From Planctomycetia bacterium (GTDB taxonomy: Bacteria; Planctomycetota; Phycisphaerae; Phycisphaerales; SM1A02): a stretch of DNA of 64,000 bases. The stretch is from assembly GCA_005790605.1 (NCBI GenBank), contig SXUI01000016.1:1-64000 (forward strand), given 5' to 3'. Made by a program: the position numbers and the translations under genes. Positions 17,934-26,178 of the stretch are shown here, piece after piece (position 1 is the first letter of the stretch; each line of letters opens with the position of its first letter). The notes under the pieces are model-generated. The model was not told the origin of the DNA. It saw only the letters and a list, made by a program, of their open reading frames with translations, and made no database searches.

Positions 17934-18419
17934 TCAGTCCACTTCGACGAGGAACTCGATTTCAACCGTTGCATGCAGCGGGAGCGCGTTCGTCCCAACC
18001 GCCGCACGGGCATGACGCCCAGCCTCTCCGAAGATCTGCACACAGAGTTCGCTCGCGCCGTTGGCGATCTTGGGCTGCTCACCGAAACCGTCGTCGGACT
18101 GCACGAAGACCCCGAGGCGCACAATCCGCCGTACCCGCTTCAGGTCGCCCCCAAGTTGGTCCGCGATCACTGCGAGCCCATTGAGGAGACACTGTTTGGC
18201 TGCCGCTTGAGCGGCTTCGATGCTCACCGCAGACGGAACCGCCCCTGTGGCAAGGAGTTGCCCATTCAAGAACGGGAGCTGCCCGGAGACAAAAAGCAGG
18301 TTTCCCGAGCGAACGGCAGGCACATATGCCGCGACAGGCTTTGGCGCGGCGGGGAGCGTAAGCCCCAATCGAGCGAGTTGTGCGTGCGGGTCGGCGATGG
18401 TGGCAGCGTCTGAAGTCAT
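17934..18419 (-). CDS. RidA-family (YjgF/UK114) protein
   Basis: A 161-aa protein of the RidA superfamily, whose best-known members deaminate reactive enamine/imine intermediates in the cytoplasm. Family sequence is clear: RSGNLLFVSGQLPFLNGQLL, EAAQAAAKQCLLNGLAVIAD, and a C-terminal VGTNALPLHATVEIEFLVEV. The Arg of the archetypal active site (IRAQVF) is not obvious; this member belongs to the longer subgroup often called endoribonuclease L-PSP-like. I used the ATG at 18419. The gene is monocistronic and convergent with the kinase gene. Confidence 0.9.
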   Translation of the reverse strand: MTSDAATIADPHAQLARLGLTLPAAPKPVAAYVPAVRSGNLLFVSGQLPFLNGQLLATGAVPSAVSIEAAQAAAKQCLLNGLAVIADQLGGDLKRVRRIVRLGVFVQSDDGFGEQPKIANGASELCVQIFGEAGRHARAAVGTNALPLHATVEIEFLVEVD

Positions 18420-18523
18420 GGCGGTTCTCACGCAATTGCGGGAAATCTCGGGTTCTCGAGAAGGCCGGGAGCATATCAAGCGGATCCGAGAAAACGGAAC
18501 TTCTCTGAATCCAATCGATTGTG

Positions 18524-18556
18524 GGAACTTGACAGAACTTCGAAACGCAATACTCT
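18524..18556 (+). promoter_or_regulatory. Strong promoter upstream of RNA candidate/pseudopilin operon
   Basis: TTGACA (18529-18534) and TACTCT (18551-18556) are 16 bases apart, a near-consensus sigma-70 layout with the TANNCT -10 box seen elsewhere in the window. The same site also reads GGAACTT, 20 bases, TACTCT, an arrangement repeated before the sigma factor gene at 39467. No start codon follows at leaderless distance. Confidence 0.65.
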
Positions 18557-18562
18557 CTGTAC

Positions 18563-18642
18563 CTGACGACTGCGGCCTATTCCGAGACTTGTTCTCAACC
18601 CGTTCTGATTGTCGGTTCGACCGACGCTCTTATCCGCCGCAG
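18563..18642 (+). ncRNA. Candidate structured RNA (three-way junction)
   Basis: The segment just downstream of the promoter can close by CTGCGGC (18570-18576) with GCCGCAG (18636-18642), 7 bp. Inside are two hairpins: GAGA/TCTC (18584-18596) and GTCGGT/ACCGAC (18611-18625). This matches no RNA family I recognise; it is not a tRNA, SRP RNA or tmRNA by eye. It could be a small RNA or a leader element of the pseudopilin genes. Compensatory changes in related genomes would be needed to prove the fold. Confidence 0.3.
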
Positions 18643-18860
18643 CCGCCGACATCCTGAATTGCCCTCCCTCAGATGTCTGGTTTGTGTTCACGCTCAGTCG
18701 CCTCACAGCGACGCTCAAAACACGACGAACCAGCTCACATGAGGTCCCCGCTGGGCTCCCGCGCTGCTGGCTGATCCCGATACAACCTGTTGATGGTTTC
18801 GGAATTCGCCGCGTCCCTCGTTCGCTGCACCAAATGGTCGCAGGCGCTTCCTTGCTCTAT

Positions 18861-18877
18861 CGCGTCAATCTGACGCG
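18861..18877. repeat. Perfect 7-bp inverted repeat
   Basis: CGCGTCA and TGACGCG flank a 3-base centre. It may be an operator or a short RNA hairpin in the pseudopilin leader. Confidence 0.5.
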
Positions 18878-19039
18878 TAGCAGGAGCCATGAGCGTAATT
18901 GGCATCGCTGCGTGCGAGCACACACTGGAAGACCGCGATCAGCGTCGGTGGGCAACGCTTTGAGCTTGGCCGCAGTAGATCGCGCGAAGCGCTTCGAGAT
19001 TCGCGCGCGGGCACTGAGCAATCCCTTCACTCATTCATG

Positions 19040-19060
19040 GGTCACTCTTATCGGGTGACC
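19040..19060. repeat. 6-bp inverted repeat upstream of first pseudopilin
   Basis: GGTCAC and GTGACC are separated by 9 bases, about 80 bases before the pseudopilin start. TATCTC follows at 19064-19069 and could be a -10 box. An operator role is speculative. Confidence 0.35.
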
Positions 19061-19140
19061 AACTATCTCGCACCGGTTCGCAGCACGCAGTTTGTATTCG
19101 TGTTTCGAACACAGCCTTAGGAAGTCAGGAGAGTCCGCAT

Positions 19141-20073
19141 ATGCGAACCAACCGTCAGAAGAACGGGTTCACCCTCGTTGAACTCCTCGTCGTGGTGGCG
19201 ATCATCGCCCTTCTCATCAGTCTGCTCCTTCCAGCTCTGAGCAAGGCTCAGCGCAACGCGAAGGCGCTCCAAGACACCTCGAACATCTCGGGTATCCACA
19301 AAGCATTCCTCACTTGGTCCAACCAGGATGACAAGGGCCGCCTCCCACTGCCAGGCCGCATCGCGCGCCTCGCAGTTCCGGGCATCGGCTTCGTCTCGGG
19401 TCAAGGTGAAGAGAATGTCGCGTTGAACAACACCGCGAATCTCTACGCGGCGATGATCCAGAAGGACTTCATCAACACGAAGCTCTGCGTCAGCCCAATC
19501 GATCCCAACCAAGTGGTGACCGAAAAGGCCGACTACAACTTCAACGCAGCGCAGCCAGGCGCGACCACCCCAACCTACTGGGATACCTCTGCGACTGCTG
19601 GCTTTAAGGCCAACATTCACCAGAACACGATTGGCGCGTGCAACACCTCGTACGCCACACTCGCGCTCGTTGGTGATCGCAAGAAGTTCAGCTGGTCCAA
19701 CAAGACTGACGGCAATCGTCCAGTCATGGGCAACCGCGGTACCTACTGCGGCGCGCTCTCCGGACCGAACTATCAGAAGGCATACTGGAACCAAGCCATC
19801 GCGCCAGATGACACTTGGGAAGGCAATGTCTGCTACGGCGACAATCACACGCAGATTGAAAAGTCCATGATTCCAGACACCGTGCAGTATGAGTGCGGTA
19901 GCGTGAATCTCCGCAAGGACAACTGCTACAAGTGGGACTTCGTCGGCAACCTCTGCAAGGGTATGGCTGAGAACGACACTTGGATGTGCATCATCATTGG
20001 TAACCCATCTGCAACATCGGCCACTGAAGCGCCAGAGCGCCTCACCGATGGCACGACGCCAACCTGCAGCTGA
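19141..20073 (+). CDS. Pseudopilin (prepilin-type N-terminal methylation domain), first of a tandem pair
   Basis: A 310-aa type II pseudopilin-like protein. After a short basic leader, the class III signal NGFTLVELLVVVAIIALLIS (residues 8-27) gives cleavage after Gly and Glu at +5 of the mature protein. A long C-terminal domain follows with GNRGTYCGAL and DDTWEGNVCYGDNHTQIEKS. AGGAG lies 11 bases before the ATG. Common codons dominate, which hints at high expression. It is paralogous to the next gene (shared GNRG, W-EG--Y-DNH pattern). It could be a surface or pseudopilus subunit processed by a prepilin peptidase not in this window. Confidence 0.88.
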   Translation: MRTNRQKNGFTLVELLVVVAIIALLISLLLPALSKAQRNAKALQDTSNISGIHKAFLTWSNQDDKGRLPLPGRIARLAVPGIGFVSGQGEENVALNNTANLYAAMIQKDFINTKLCVSPIDPNQVVTEKADYNFNAAQPGATTPTYWDTSATAGFKANIHQNTIGACNTSYATLALVGDRKKFSWSNKTDGNRPVMGNRGTYCGALSGPNYQKAYWNQAIAPDDTWEGNVCYGDNHTQIEKSMIPDTVQYECGSVNLRKDNCYKWDFVGNLCKGMAENDTWMCIIIGNPSATSATEAPERLTDGTTPTCS

Positions 20074-20123
20074 TTTCTTCAAACTTCACGCACAAACTCT
20101 TCCGTTCAGGAGTACACACTCAG

Positions 20124-20975
20124 ATGAATCAGAACAAAACACCCCGCGCTTCGAAGGGCTTCACGCTCATCGAGCTCCTCGTCGTGATGGCCATCATCGC
20201 GCTTCTCCTCGCCATCCTTCTGCCTGCGCTCAACAAGGCACGCGCCACAACTCGTCGCGTGAAGGATCAGACACAAGTGCAGCAGATCCACAAGGGTTTG
20301 CTCACGCTTGCGATTGACAGCAACGGTCTCTTTCCTACCCCTGGTATGAAGAACCGCTTCGGCACCGTTCCAGGTCGTGGCGCAGAAGATCAAACCAAGA
20401 ATGATCACGCTTCGCTTTACGCCCTGTGCATCATGGAGAACGCATTCGACGCGCAAGTGCTCATCTCTCCTTCAGAGACCAGCACCAATGTGCTCGCGAT
20501 GGCGAACTACAACTTCCAAGCCAAGAATGTCGCGCAGGACGTTTGGTGGGACACCAACCTCAAGGCTGACCTCACCGCTCTCTCCAATGTTTCGTACGGC
20601 ACGCTCCTCCTCGGCGGGACGCGCAAGACCAAGGAGTGGCGCGACACCAAGAATTCGCGTTACGCAGTGCTCGGCAACCGCGGCGTGCAAGAAGGCGACC
20701 TCACCGATGCCGTCTACAACGCATCGCGCACCCTCGGCATTCACGGTAACGACAAGTCCTGGGAAGGCGGCATCGTCTACAACGACAACCACGTCATGTA
20801 CGAAGAAGGCTTCACCCCAATCGATCACCAGAAGGCTCGCGTCAACAATCTTCCTGTCGATGACAACATCTTCAAGAAGGACGAAGGCGACATGGGTGCG
20901 GACTCTTACCTGACCGTGTGCAAGACGGTCACCGGTGGCGGCACCAGCTACACCTTCAACATCACATGGGACTAG
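20124..20975 (+). CDS. Pseudopilin, second of the tandem pair
   Basis: A 283-aa paralogue of the preceding gene. The prepilin signal KGFTLIELLVVMAIIALLLA is at residues 13-32, with Glu at mature position 5. Further shared features are ATTRRVKDQTQVQQIHKGLL after the helix, YAVLGNRGVQEGDLTDAVYN and KSWEGGIVYNDNHVMYEEGF. The pair is separated by 50 bases and ends at a very strong terminator, so they form a two-gene unit. The variable C-terminal domain is not one I recognise by name. The pair is far from the gsp cluster and may build a different structure. Confidence 0.88.
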   Translation: MNQNKTPRASKGFTLIELLVVMAIIALLLAILLPALNKARATTRRVKDQTQVQQIHKGLLTLAIDSNGLFPTPGMKNRFGTVPGRGAEDQTKNDHASLYALCIMENAFDAQVLISPSETSTNVLAMANYNFQAKNVAQDVWWDTNLKADLTALSNVSYGTLLLGGTRKTKEWRDTKNSRYAVLGNRGVQEGDLTDAVYNASRTLGIHGNDKSWEGGIVYNDNHVMYEEGFTPIDHQKARVNNLPVDDNIFKKDEGDMGADSYLTVCKTVTGGGTSYTFNITWD

Positions 20976-21055
20976 TGCTTGCGACTAGTTCTTGGGGCGA
21001 GTGCTCGGAACTCGTCTTCGAGACAGCATCATCAGACACCACAGTCTGATCAGAG

Positions 21056-21092
21056 ACCAGGGCGGCGCTTGCGCCGCCCTGGTGTTTTTTTG
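21056..21092 (+). terminator. Strong rho-independent terminator of the pseudopilin pair
   Basis: A 13-bp perfect stem (ACCAGGGCGGCGC with its complement, 2-base loop) is followed by G and eight T residues. Confidence 0.95.
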
Positions 21093-21121
21093 CCGCAAGC
21101 CTGCGCAGTTCCCGCAGCGCG

Positions 21122-21127
21122 TATCCT
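21122..21127 (+). promoter_or_regulatory. Putative -10 box of nfeD operon, leaderless spacing
   Basis: TATCCT ends 10 bases before the ATG at 21138. No Shine-Dalgarno sequence is visible. Confidence 0.4.
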
Positions 21128-21137
21128 CTCCACTTGC

Positions 21138-22751
21138 ATGGATCTGCGTCGAAACATTTCGCCGATTGGCCTTCTCCGCGCCGCGGCGTGCGTGGTTGGT
21201 CTCGCAGCCTCTGCTGTGTCTGCGATCACACCAACACAGGTCGCAGTCCCGTCCGACCGACAGGCAACACGCGTCGCGATCGTTCCGATCACCGGCGTGA
21301 TTGACGACCTCACAGTGCAATCGGTCGAGCGTCGATTGCAAGCCGTTCGAGCGCAAGGCTTCGATGCCGTCGTGATCGAACTCGACACGCCTGGTGGCGA
21401 GATCACGGCGATGCTTGATGTCATCCTTCGCATCAAGAGCGACGCGCCAGCCAACACCGTTGCATGGATTCACCCCAAGGCGTTCTCCGCCGGAACGCTG
21501 ATCGCGCTGAGTTGTCGTGAAATCGTTGTTTCGCAGGGCAGCGTGTTTGGCGATGCTGCACCGATTGCGGTTTCTGAGTTCACAGGGATTGAATCACTCT
21601 CCGAAACGGAGCGCGCGAAACTCGAATCGCCACTCCTTGAAGTTCTCGCAGAGGCTGCGCAACGGCGCGGGGACGATCCGCGTCTCCTTGATGCGTTCGT
21701 GCGCACCGGCGCGCCGCTCTGGATCATTGAGCGGACGAGCGATGGAGCGCGACGACTTGCCGACCGCAATGAACTCGCAAGATTTGGACTTGATCCGAGC
21801 ACGCCCCCTCGCAACCCGAGCGCCACCCCTTCCGCGTCGACCAAACCAATGCGCCTGACGGACGCAGACTTCGCCCAGACTGGAGCATGGCAAGTTGTTG
21901 AACCGGTGGTGGCGAGTGACGCGCTTCTCGTGATTCGCGACTCGGAAGCACTGCAATACGGACTCGCCACGGCGATCGTCGACGACGATGCGCAACTTCG
22001 CGCGTATTTCGGCGCGCAAGAGAGCGCGCGCTTCTCCGAGAGCTGGATGGAACCGGTCGTCCGATTTCTCATGAGTTGGCCGATTCGGATTCTGCTCGTC
22101 GCGGCGTTTCTCGTCTTTGTCGCCATCGAGTTTCTCCACCCTGGATTCGGTGTCTTTGGCGTACTGAGCGCGTCCTGCCTCATTCTGCTTGTCGGCGCGC
22201 CGGTGCTCATTGGCATCGCCGCGTGGTGGCATGTGCTGCTCGTCGGCGCGGGTGTACTGCTCATCCTCGGCGAGATTTTCATCGCACCAGGTATTGGATT
22301 CGCGGCGATCGCGGGAAGTGGCATGCTGATCGTGGGGTTGGTCCTCACCTTCGCCTCGACGGACCCAGAGACCGCGCCGACTCGCACCGCGCTCACAAAC
22401 GCACTGGCGATTCTCGTCGCCGGAGGCGTTGTCGGAGTGCTCGTGTTCTGGTTCTTGTCGCGCACCTTTCGCGAGTCACCTCTCTTCCGACGAGCCATGC
22501 TCGCAGCAGCGATCGGCGATCCAAGTACTGGTCCTCCGAGCGCCGCTTCGCCCCCACCGATGGTTGGGGCGAGAGGACACGCGCTCACAGACCTTCGACC
22601 TGCGGGCCGTGCTGCATTCAACGGTGCACCCGTCGATGTGCAATCCACAGGTGGATACATCGAACGCGGCGCAGCCATCGTCGTGCTCGGCATGAGTACC
22701 GGAACGATCATCGTGGGCATCGCGCCTCCAACAAGTGGCGAGGGAACATGA
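21138..22751 (+). CDS. NfeD-family protein, long form with ClpP-like serine protease domain
   Basis: Membrane protein of 537 aa. A signal-like N-terminus (LLRAAACVVGLAASAVSA) leads to a ClpP/SppA-like protease domain at about residues 48-250: VAIVPITGVIDDLTVQSVER, ELDTPGGEIT, and HPKAFSAGTLIALSCREIV with the probable nucleophile Ser in FSAG. Four to five membrane helices follow (about 300-450), then a C-terminal OB-fold-like NfeD domain (ALTDLRPAGRAAFNGAPVDV). Such proteins act on membrane proteins together with stomatin/flotillin partners. The stop overlaps the next nfeD start (ATGA), and floA follows. The open frame extends upstream into the terminator, so 21138 is the first sensible start. 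Confidence 0.92.
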   Translation: MDLRRNISPIGLLRAAACVVGLAASAVSAITPTQVAVPSDRQATRVAIVPITGVIDDLTVQSVERRLQAVRAQGFDAVVIELDTPGGEITAMLDVILRIKSDAPANTVAWIHPKAFSAGTLIALSCREIVVSQGSVFGDAAPIAVSEFTGIESLSETERAKLESPLLEVLAEAAQRRGDDPRLLDAFVRTGAPLWIIERTSDGARRLADRNELARFGLDPSTPPRNPSATPSASTKPMRLTDADFAQTGAWQVVEPVVASDALLVIRDSEALQYGLATAIVDDDAQLRAYFGAQESARFSESWMEPVVRFLMSWPIRILLVAAFLVFVAIEFLHPGFGVFGVLSASCLILLVGAPVLIGIAAWWHVLLVGAGVLLILGEIFIAPGIGFAAIAGSGMLIVGLVLTFASTDPETAPTRTALTNALAILVAGGVVGVLVFWFLSRTFRESPLFRRAMLAAAIGDPSTGPPSAASPPPMVGARGHALTDLRPAGRAAFNGAPVDVQSTGGYIERGAAIVVLGMSTGTIIVGIAPPTSGEGT

Positions 22752-23242
22752 CCCCTGATGACTCCATGCTCCCTGCGCTCGCGCTCATCCTCGGTGGAGC
22801 GGCACTCGCAATCTTCGTCATTGAGTTGTTCGTTCCAACCGGCGGTGTACTCGCGCTGTTGTGCGGTTCCCTCGGCATCGCATCGATCATCGTTGGTTTT
22901 ATCTACTCGCCGACCTTTGGCATGATCTTGCTCGCGACCTATTCGATCGCGGCGCCCATCTTGATCATGGTCGGTCTCAAGTTCTGGGCAAAGTCGCCAT
23001 TAGCCAAACGCATGATCCTCACCTCTGCCGATGTCACAAGAGAGGCGTCGACGACTGCGGTGCTTCCCGACATCGGGGAGCGGTGCGTTGCGATCACCGC
23101 GCTCCGACCGATTGGCTTTGTGGATTGGAAGGGCATGCGCCTCGATGCGACGACCGAGACTGACTTCATCGACGCTGGAGAATGGGTAGAAATCACCGCG
23201 GTACGCGAAGGCGCGTTGCGTGTGCGCAGAGCGAACGCGTGA
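22748..23242 (+). CDS. Short NfeD-family membrane protein
   Basis: A 164-aa protein with hydrophobic segments at about residues 8-30, 33-52 and 55-75, then a C-terminal NfeD beta-barrel domain (DIGERCVAITALRPIGFVDW, LDATTETDFIDAGEWVEITA). It lacks a protease domain. It overlaps the long nfeD gene by four bases and precedes floA by 48 bases. NfeD short forms are thought to partner with flotillin-like proteins in membrane microdomains, and this order supports that. Confidence 0.9.
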   Translation: MTPDDSMLPALALILGGAALAIFVIELFVPTGGVLALLCGSLGIASIIVGFIYSPTFGMILLATYSIAAPILIMVGLKFWAKSPLAKRMILTSADVTREASTTAVLPDIGERCVAITALRPIGFVDWKGMRLDATTETDFIDAGEWVEITAVREGALRVRRANA

Positions 23243-23274
23243 GTGGACGAACGATTGTTCGCCCCGACTTCCGT

Positions 23275-23280
23275 TAGGCT
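23275..23280 (+). promoter_or_regulatory. Putative -10 box of floA, leaderless spacing
   Basis: TAGGCT ends 10 bases before the ATG at 23291, which would allow floA its own leaderless transcript in addition to read-through from nfeD. Confidence 0.35.
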
Positions 23281-23290
23281 ACGCGCTTCG

Positions 23291-24379
23291 ATGGCGGAGT
23301 TCCCCATGCACACTCTCTCTTTCCCCACGACGGCTTTCTCTTCGACCCTCGCACAAGCGGGCGGCACCGCGCCCACACCAGGCGACATCGTGCTTTGGGC
23401 GGTGCTGGTCGTTCTCGCGATCTTCGGTCTGATCGTGCTGTTCATGGTGCTGCAGGTACTCAAGTTGTATGTGCAAGCACTCTTGAGCGACGCGCGCGTT
23501 GCGCTGCTTGATCTTGTGATGATGCGCTTCCGAAAAGTCCCGCCCGAACTCATCGTCATCAATCGCATCAGCGCGAAGAAGGCAGGACGCGACATCGCGA
23601 CCAACATGCTCGAAGCGCACTACCTCGCGGGTGGAAATGTCACGCGCGTCGTGCGTTCCATGATCGCCGCCGATAAGGCGCAGATCGACCTCGCCTGGGA
23701 TCGGGCAACAGCGATCGACTTGGCGGGTCGCGACATTCAAGAAGCGGTGAAGACAAGCGTTGACCCAAAGGTCATCGACTGCCCCAGCGTGCAATCGGGT
23801 CGGATGACGATCGACGCGGTCGCAAAGGACGGCATTCAACTCAAGGCTCGCGCTCGAGTGACTGTGCGAACAAACATTGCACGACTCGTTGGCGGCGCAA
23901 CAGAAGAGACGATCATTGCGCGCGTCGGCGAAGGCATCATCTCCACGATTGGTGCAGCCGACGATCACAAGAGCGTGCTTGAAAATCCAGACCGCATCTC
24001 GAAGACCGTGCTTGCGAAAGGCCTCGACAGCGGAACGGCATTCGAGATTCTCTCCATCGACATCGCCGACATCGATGTCGGTGAAAACATTGGCGCCAAT
24101 CTCCAAACCGCACAAGCCGAGGCGGATACGAAGCGATTCCAAGCGCAAGCCGAACAACGCCGCGCACTCGCAATCGCGCTCGCTGCGGAACACGACGCCG
24201 ATGCTGCAAAAAACAGGGCGCTCGTGGTGCTTGCGGATAGCGAAGTGCCCAAAGCGGTGGCCGATGCTCTTCGCGCGGGCAAGCTTGGATTGATGGACTA
24301 CTACCGCATGCAGAACTTGCAAGCCGACACCGGCATGCGAAGCTCGATCGGCGGACACCCCACCGACAAGCATTCGTAG
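23291..24379 (+). CDS. floA: Flotillin-like protein FloA
   Basis: Membrane scaffold protein of the SPFH superfamily that forms functional membrane microdomains; 362 aa. A single hydrophobic hairpin (about residues 32-57) precedes the conserved FloA body: [60 protein letters not shown] and [20 protein letters not shown], then an Ala/Gln/Glu-rich helical tail. The open frame reaches GTG at 23243, directly after the nfeD stop, but I prefer the ATG at 23291 because TAGGCT lies 10 bases upstream and the protein gains nothing recognisable from the extension. Confidence 0.95.
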   Translation: MAEFPMHTLSFPTTAFSSTLAQAGGTAPTPGDIVLWAVLVVLAIFGLIVLFMVLQVLKLYVQALLSDARVALLDLVMMRFRKVPPELIVINRISAKKAGRDIATNMLEAHYLAGGNVTRVVRSMIAADKAQIDLAWDRATAIDLAGRDIQEAVKTSVDPKVIDCPSVQSGRMTIDAVAKDGIQLKARARVTVRTNIARLVGGATEETIIARVGEGIISTIGAADDHKSVLENPDRISKTVLAKGLDSGTAFEILSIDIADIDVGENIGANLQTAQAEADTKRFQAQAEQRRALAIALAAEHDADAAKNRALVVLADSEVPKAVADALRAGKLGLMDYYRMQNLQADTGMRSSIGGHPTDKHS

Positions 24380-24412
24380 GTTTGAATTCGGATTACCAAC
24401 GCAACTGACTTC

Positions 24413-24418
24413 TACGCT
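24413..24418 (+). promoter_or_regulatory. Putative -10 box of GT2 fusion gene, leaderless spacing
   Basis: TACGCT ends 8 bases before the GTG at 24427. Confidence 0.4.
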
Positions 24419-24426
24419 GACCTTGC

Positions 24427-26178
24427 GTGGAGTCTCCCGCGAAAACTCGCCGAATGCCCACGCTTTTCGCGATCGTTCCTGTGTACAACGAGCCTGACAC
24501 GCTCGACGAATGCATCTCGCGCGTGCTCGCGCAGAGCCCATGCGGATTTGATGTTCGCGTTGTCTTGGTGAACGATGGTTCCGATGACGCCACTCGTCGC
24601 GCGACAGAACGCATCGCGGCGTCTACTCCGCGCGTGACCCTCCTTGTGCATTCCATCAATCGCGGAAAGGGGGCCGCGATCCGCACTGGATTTGCGGAAG
24701 TGCTTGCGCGCATGGGCGAAGACGACCTCGTCGTCATTCACGATGCCGATGCGGAGTACGACCCATCCGATTGGGAGGGCGTGCTCGCGCGACAACGCGA
24801 AACGCGTGCCGGACTGACGCTCGGAAATCGATGGGCGAACGGCGTCCCCTCCTCCGCCACGCGTCAGTTGCATCGATTCGCCAACGGACTGCTCACGCTT
24901 GCAAGCAATCTCACCACGGGTGTCAAGGTGAGTGACATGGAGTGCTGCACGAAGCTCTTCACGCGCGAGGCGCTTCTGTCCATCTCGCCGGACCTCGATG
25001 AGGAACGATTCGGCATCGAGCCGCAGATCGTGAGTGCTGCGGCGCGGCACGGAATCACGGTTACCGAGGCACCGGTGTCCTACGCGCCCCGCGGATTTCA
25101 CGAGGGCAAGAAGATTCGCGCGAAAGACGCTGTCCGGGTTTTCGTTGTGCTCGGAAGGGAACGCCTTCGAACTTGGCAACGCCTCCTGCCGAGCATGACG
25201 CCTCGGCGCGCTGCGTTGCAAGTCGTTGGCTTTCTCATCGGGATCGCGCTCGTCGTCTGGTGCGCGAAAAAAGCGTTCGAGGGAGGCAACGACGGATTTA
25301 CGAAGTTGCGCAACGCTGATCCGATGCTCGTTGGCATTCTGCTCGCAAGCACGCTCGGATCAATCGCCTGCTCAGGTTTGACATTCTGGTCTGTCGTGCG
25401 TCCGATGCGGCGGTTCGGCGTGATGGAATTGCAGTCGGTCAACCTGATGGCATCGATCTTCAACTACGCGCCCATCCGGTTGGGACTTCTGCTTCGATGC
25501 ATGTACCACTGGCGCGTCGATCGCATGACGGTCGTCGACATCGGCGCATGGATCGCTGGAGTCGCCATCGTGACGCTCGGCGCGCTCGGCGCCGCGCTGC
25601 TCGCGGGACTCGTGCAGATTCCACTTGGTCGAAGCGAACTCTCGCTCGATTGGCTTTGGTTTTCAACCTATCTCGCATGCCTCGTCGCCGGCTCTGCAAT
25701 CACGATTTGCATTGGGCGAACGAAACTCCTCGTGCGCTTCCTCAAAGGTGGCGAGCGCGTGCTCACGAGTCCGCGCGCGCTCGGTGAGAGCCTTGCGTTT
25801 CGAACACTCGACCTCTCGATGTGGGCACTTCGGATGTGGGCGGCGGCAAAGATCGTCGGTGTCGAACTCCATCCTGCACAGGCAGCTCTGCTCGCAGCAG
25901 TTGCGATTCTCGGCGCAGGAAATCCACTCGGCCGTCTTGGCTGGCGCGAAGGCCTTGTCGCCATGAGTGCCCCCTACATTCTGCAAACCAATGGAACTGC
26001 CAGTGGCCCGTCAGGCGAGAGCCTTGACGCACTTACTTCACAACTTGCGCTCCTTGAGAGCGCGGGCGAAGCGATACTCACCATTCCGCTCGGACTTCTC
26101 GGCGTCCGATGGTGCGCCGCGAGATACCGAAAAGCGCGCGCCGCCCCGCAGCCTACTCAAGCGAATCAATCAGAGTGA
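24427..26178 (+). CDS. GT2-family glycosyltransferase fused to a flippase-like (LPG synthase TM) domain
   Basis: A 583-aa two-domain protein. Residues about 10-240 form a GT-A glycosyltransferase of the polyprenyl-phosphate type: FAIVPVYNEPDTLDECISRV, VNDGSDDATRR, NRGKGAAIRTGF and HDADAEYDPSD, with the DxD region HDADAE. Residues about 255-560 hold six to eight hydrophobic segments resembling the UPF0104/lysylphosphatidylglycerol synthase transmembrane domain. The same architecture is known from archaeal AglD. A likely job is charging a lipid carrier with sugar on the cytosolic face and acting in its transfer or flipping. The GTG start is preceded at 8 bases by TACGCT; an ATG at 24454 is the alternative. 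It converges on the ykgJ-type gene with a 9-base overlap. Confidence 0.85.
   Translation: MESPAKTRRMPTLFAIVPVYNEPDTLDECISRVLAQSPCGFDVRVVLVNDGSDDATRRATERIAASTPRVTLLVHSINRGKGAAIRTGFAEVLARMGEDDLVVIHDADAEYDPSDWEGVLARQRETRAGLTLGNRWANGVPSSATRQLHRFANGLLTLASNLTTGVKVSDMECCTKLFTREALLSISPDLDEERFGIEPQIVSAAARHGITVTEAPVSYAPRGFHEGKKIRAKDAVRVFVVLGRERLRTWQRLLPSMTPRRAALQVVGFLIGIALVVWCAKKAFEGGNDGFTKLRNADPMLVGILLASTLGSIACSGLTFWSVVRPMRRFGVMELQSVNLMASIFNYAPIRLGLLLRCMYHWRVDRMTVVDIGAWIAGVAIVTLGALGAALLAGLVQIPLGRSELSLDWLWFSTYLACLVAGSAITICIGRTKLLVRFLKGGERVLTSPRALGESLAFRTLDLSMWALRMWAAAKIVGVELHPAQAALLAAVAILGAGNPLGRLGWREGLVAMSAPYILQTNGTASGPSGESLDALTSQLALLESAGEAILTIPLGLLGVRWCAARYRKARAAPQPTQANQSE

Larger units (their letters stand above)
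18420..19140. other. 721-bp intergenic region with promoter, RNA candidate and inverted repeats
   Basis: No convincing protein gene lies here. I see a promoter at 18529-18556, a foldable segment at 18570-18642, a further hairpin around 18689-18704 (GTCGC/GCGAC), a perfect 7-bp inverted repeat at 18861-18877 and a 6-bp one at 19040-19060. It ends with the AGGAG ribosome-binding site of the first pseudopilin. It is either a very long leader of the pseudopilin operon or a separate small RNA plus a shorter leader. Confidence 0.6.

Noticed and set aside
18611-18625. GGTTCGACC motif resembling a tRNA T-arm
   Set aside because: The enclosing 7-bp stem begins 11 bases after it instead of directly, and no D-arm or anticodon arm fits.
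18889-18963. A 24-codon open frame starting ATGAGCGTAATT just after AGGAG
   Set aside because: The AGGAG is only two bases from the ATG, too close to act well, and the peptide has no recognisable feature.
18609-19058. A 149-codon open frame (TTG start) on the plus strand in the long intergenic region
   Set aside because: No ribosome-binding site, rare start codon, no domain-like sequence, and it overlaps the hairpins and inverted repeats. It cannot be fully excluded without comparative data.
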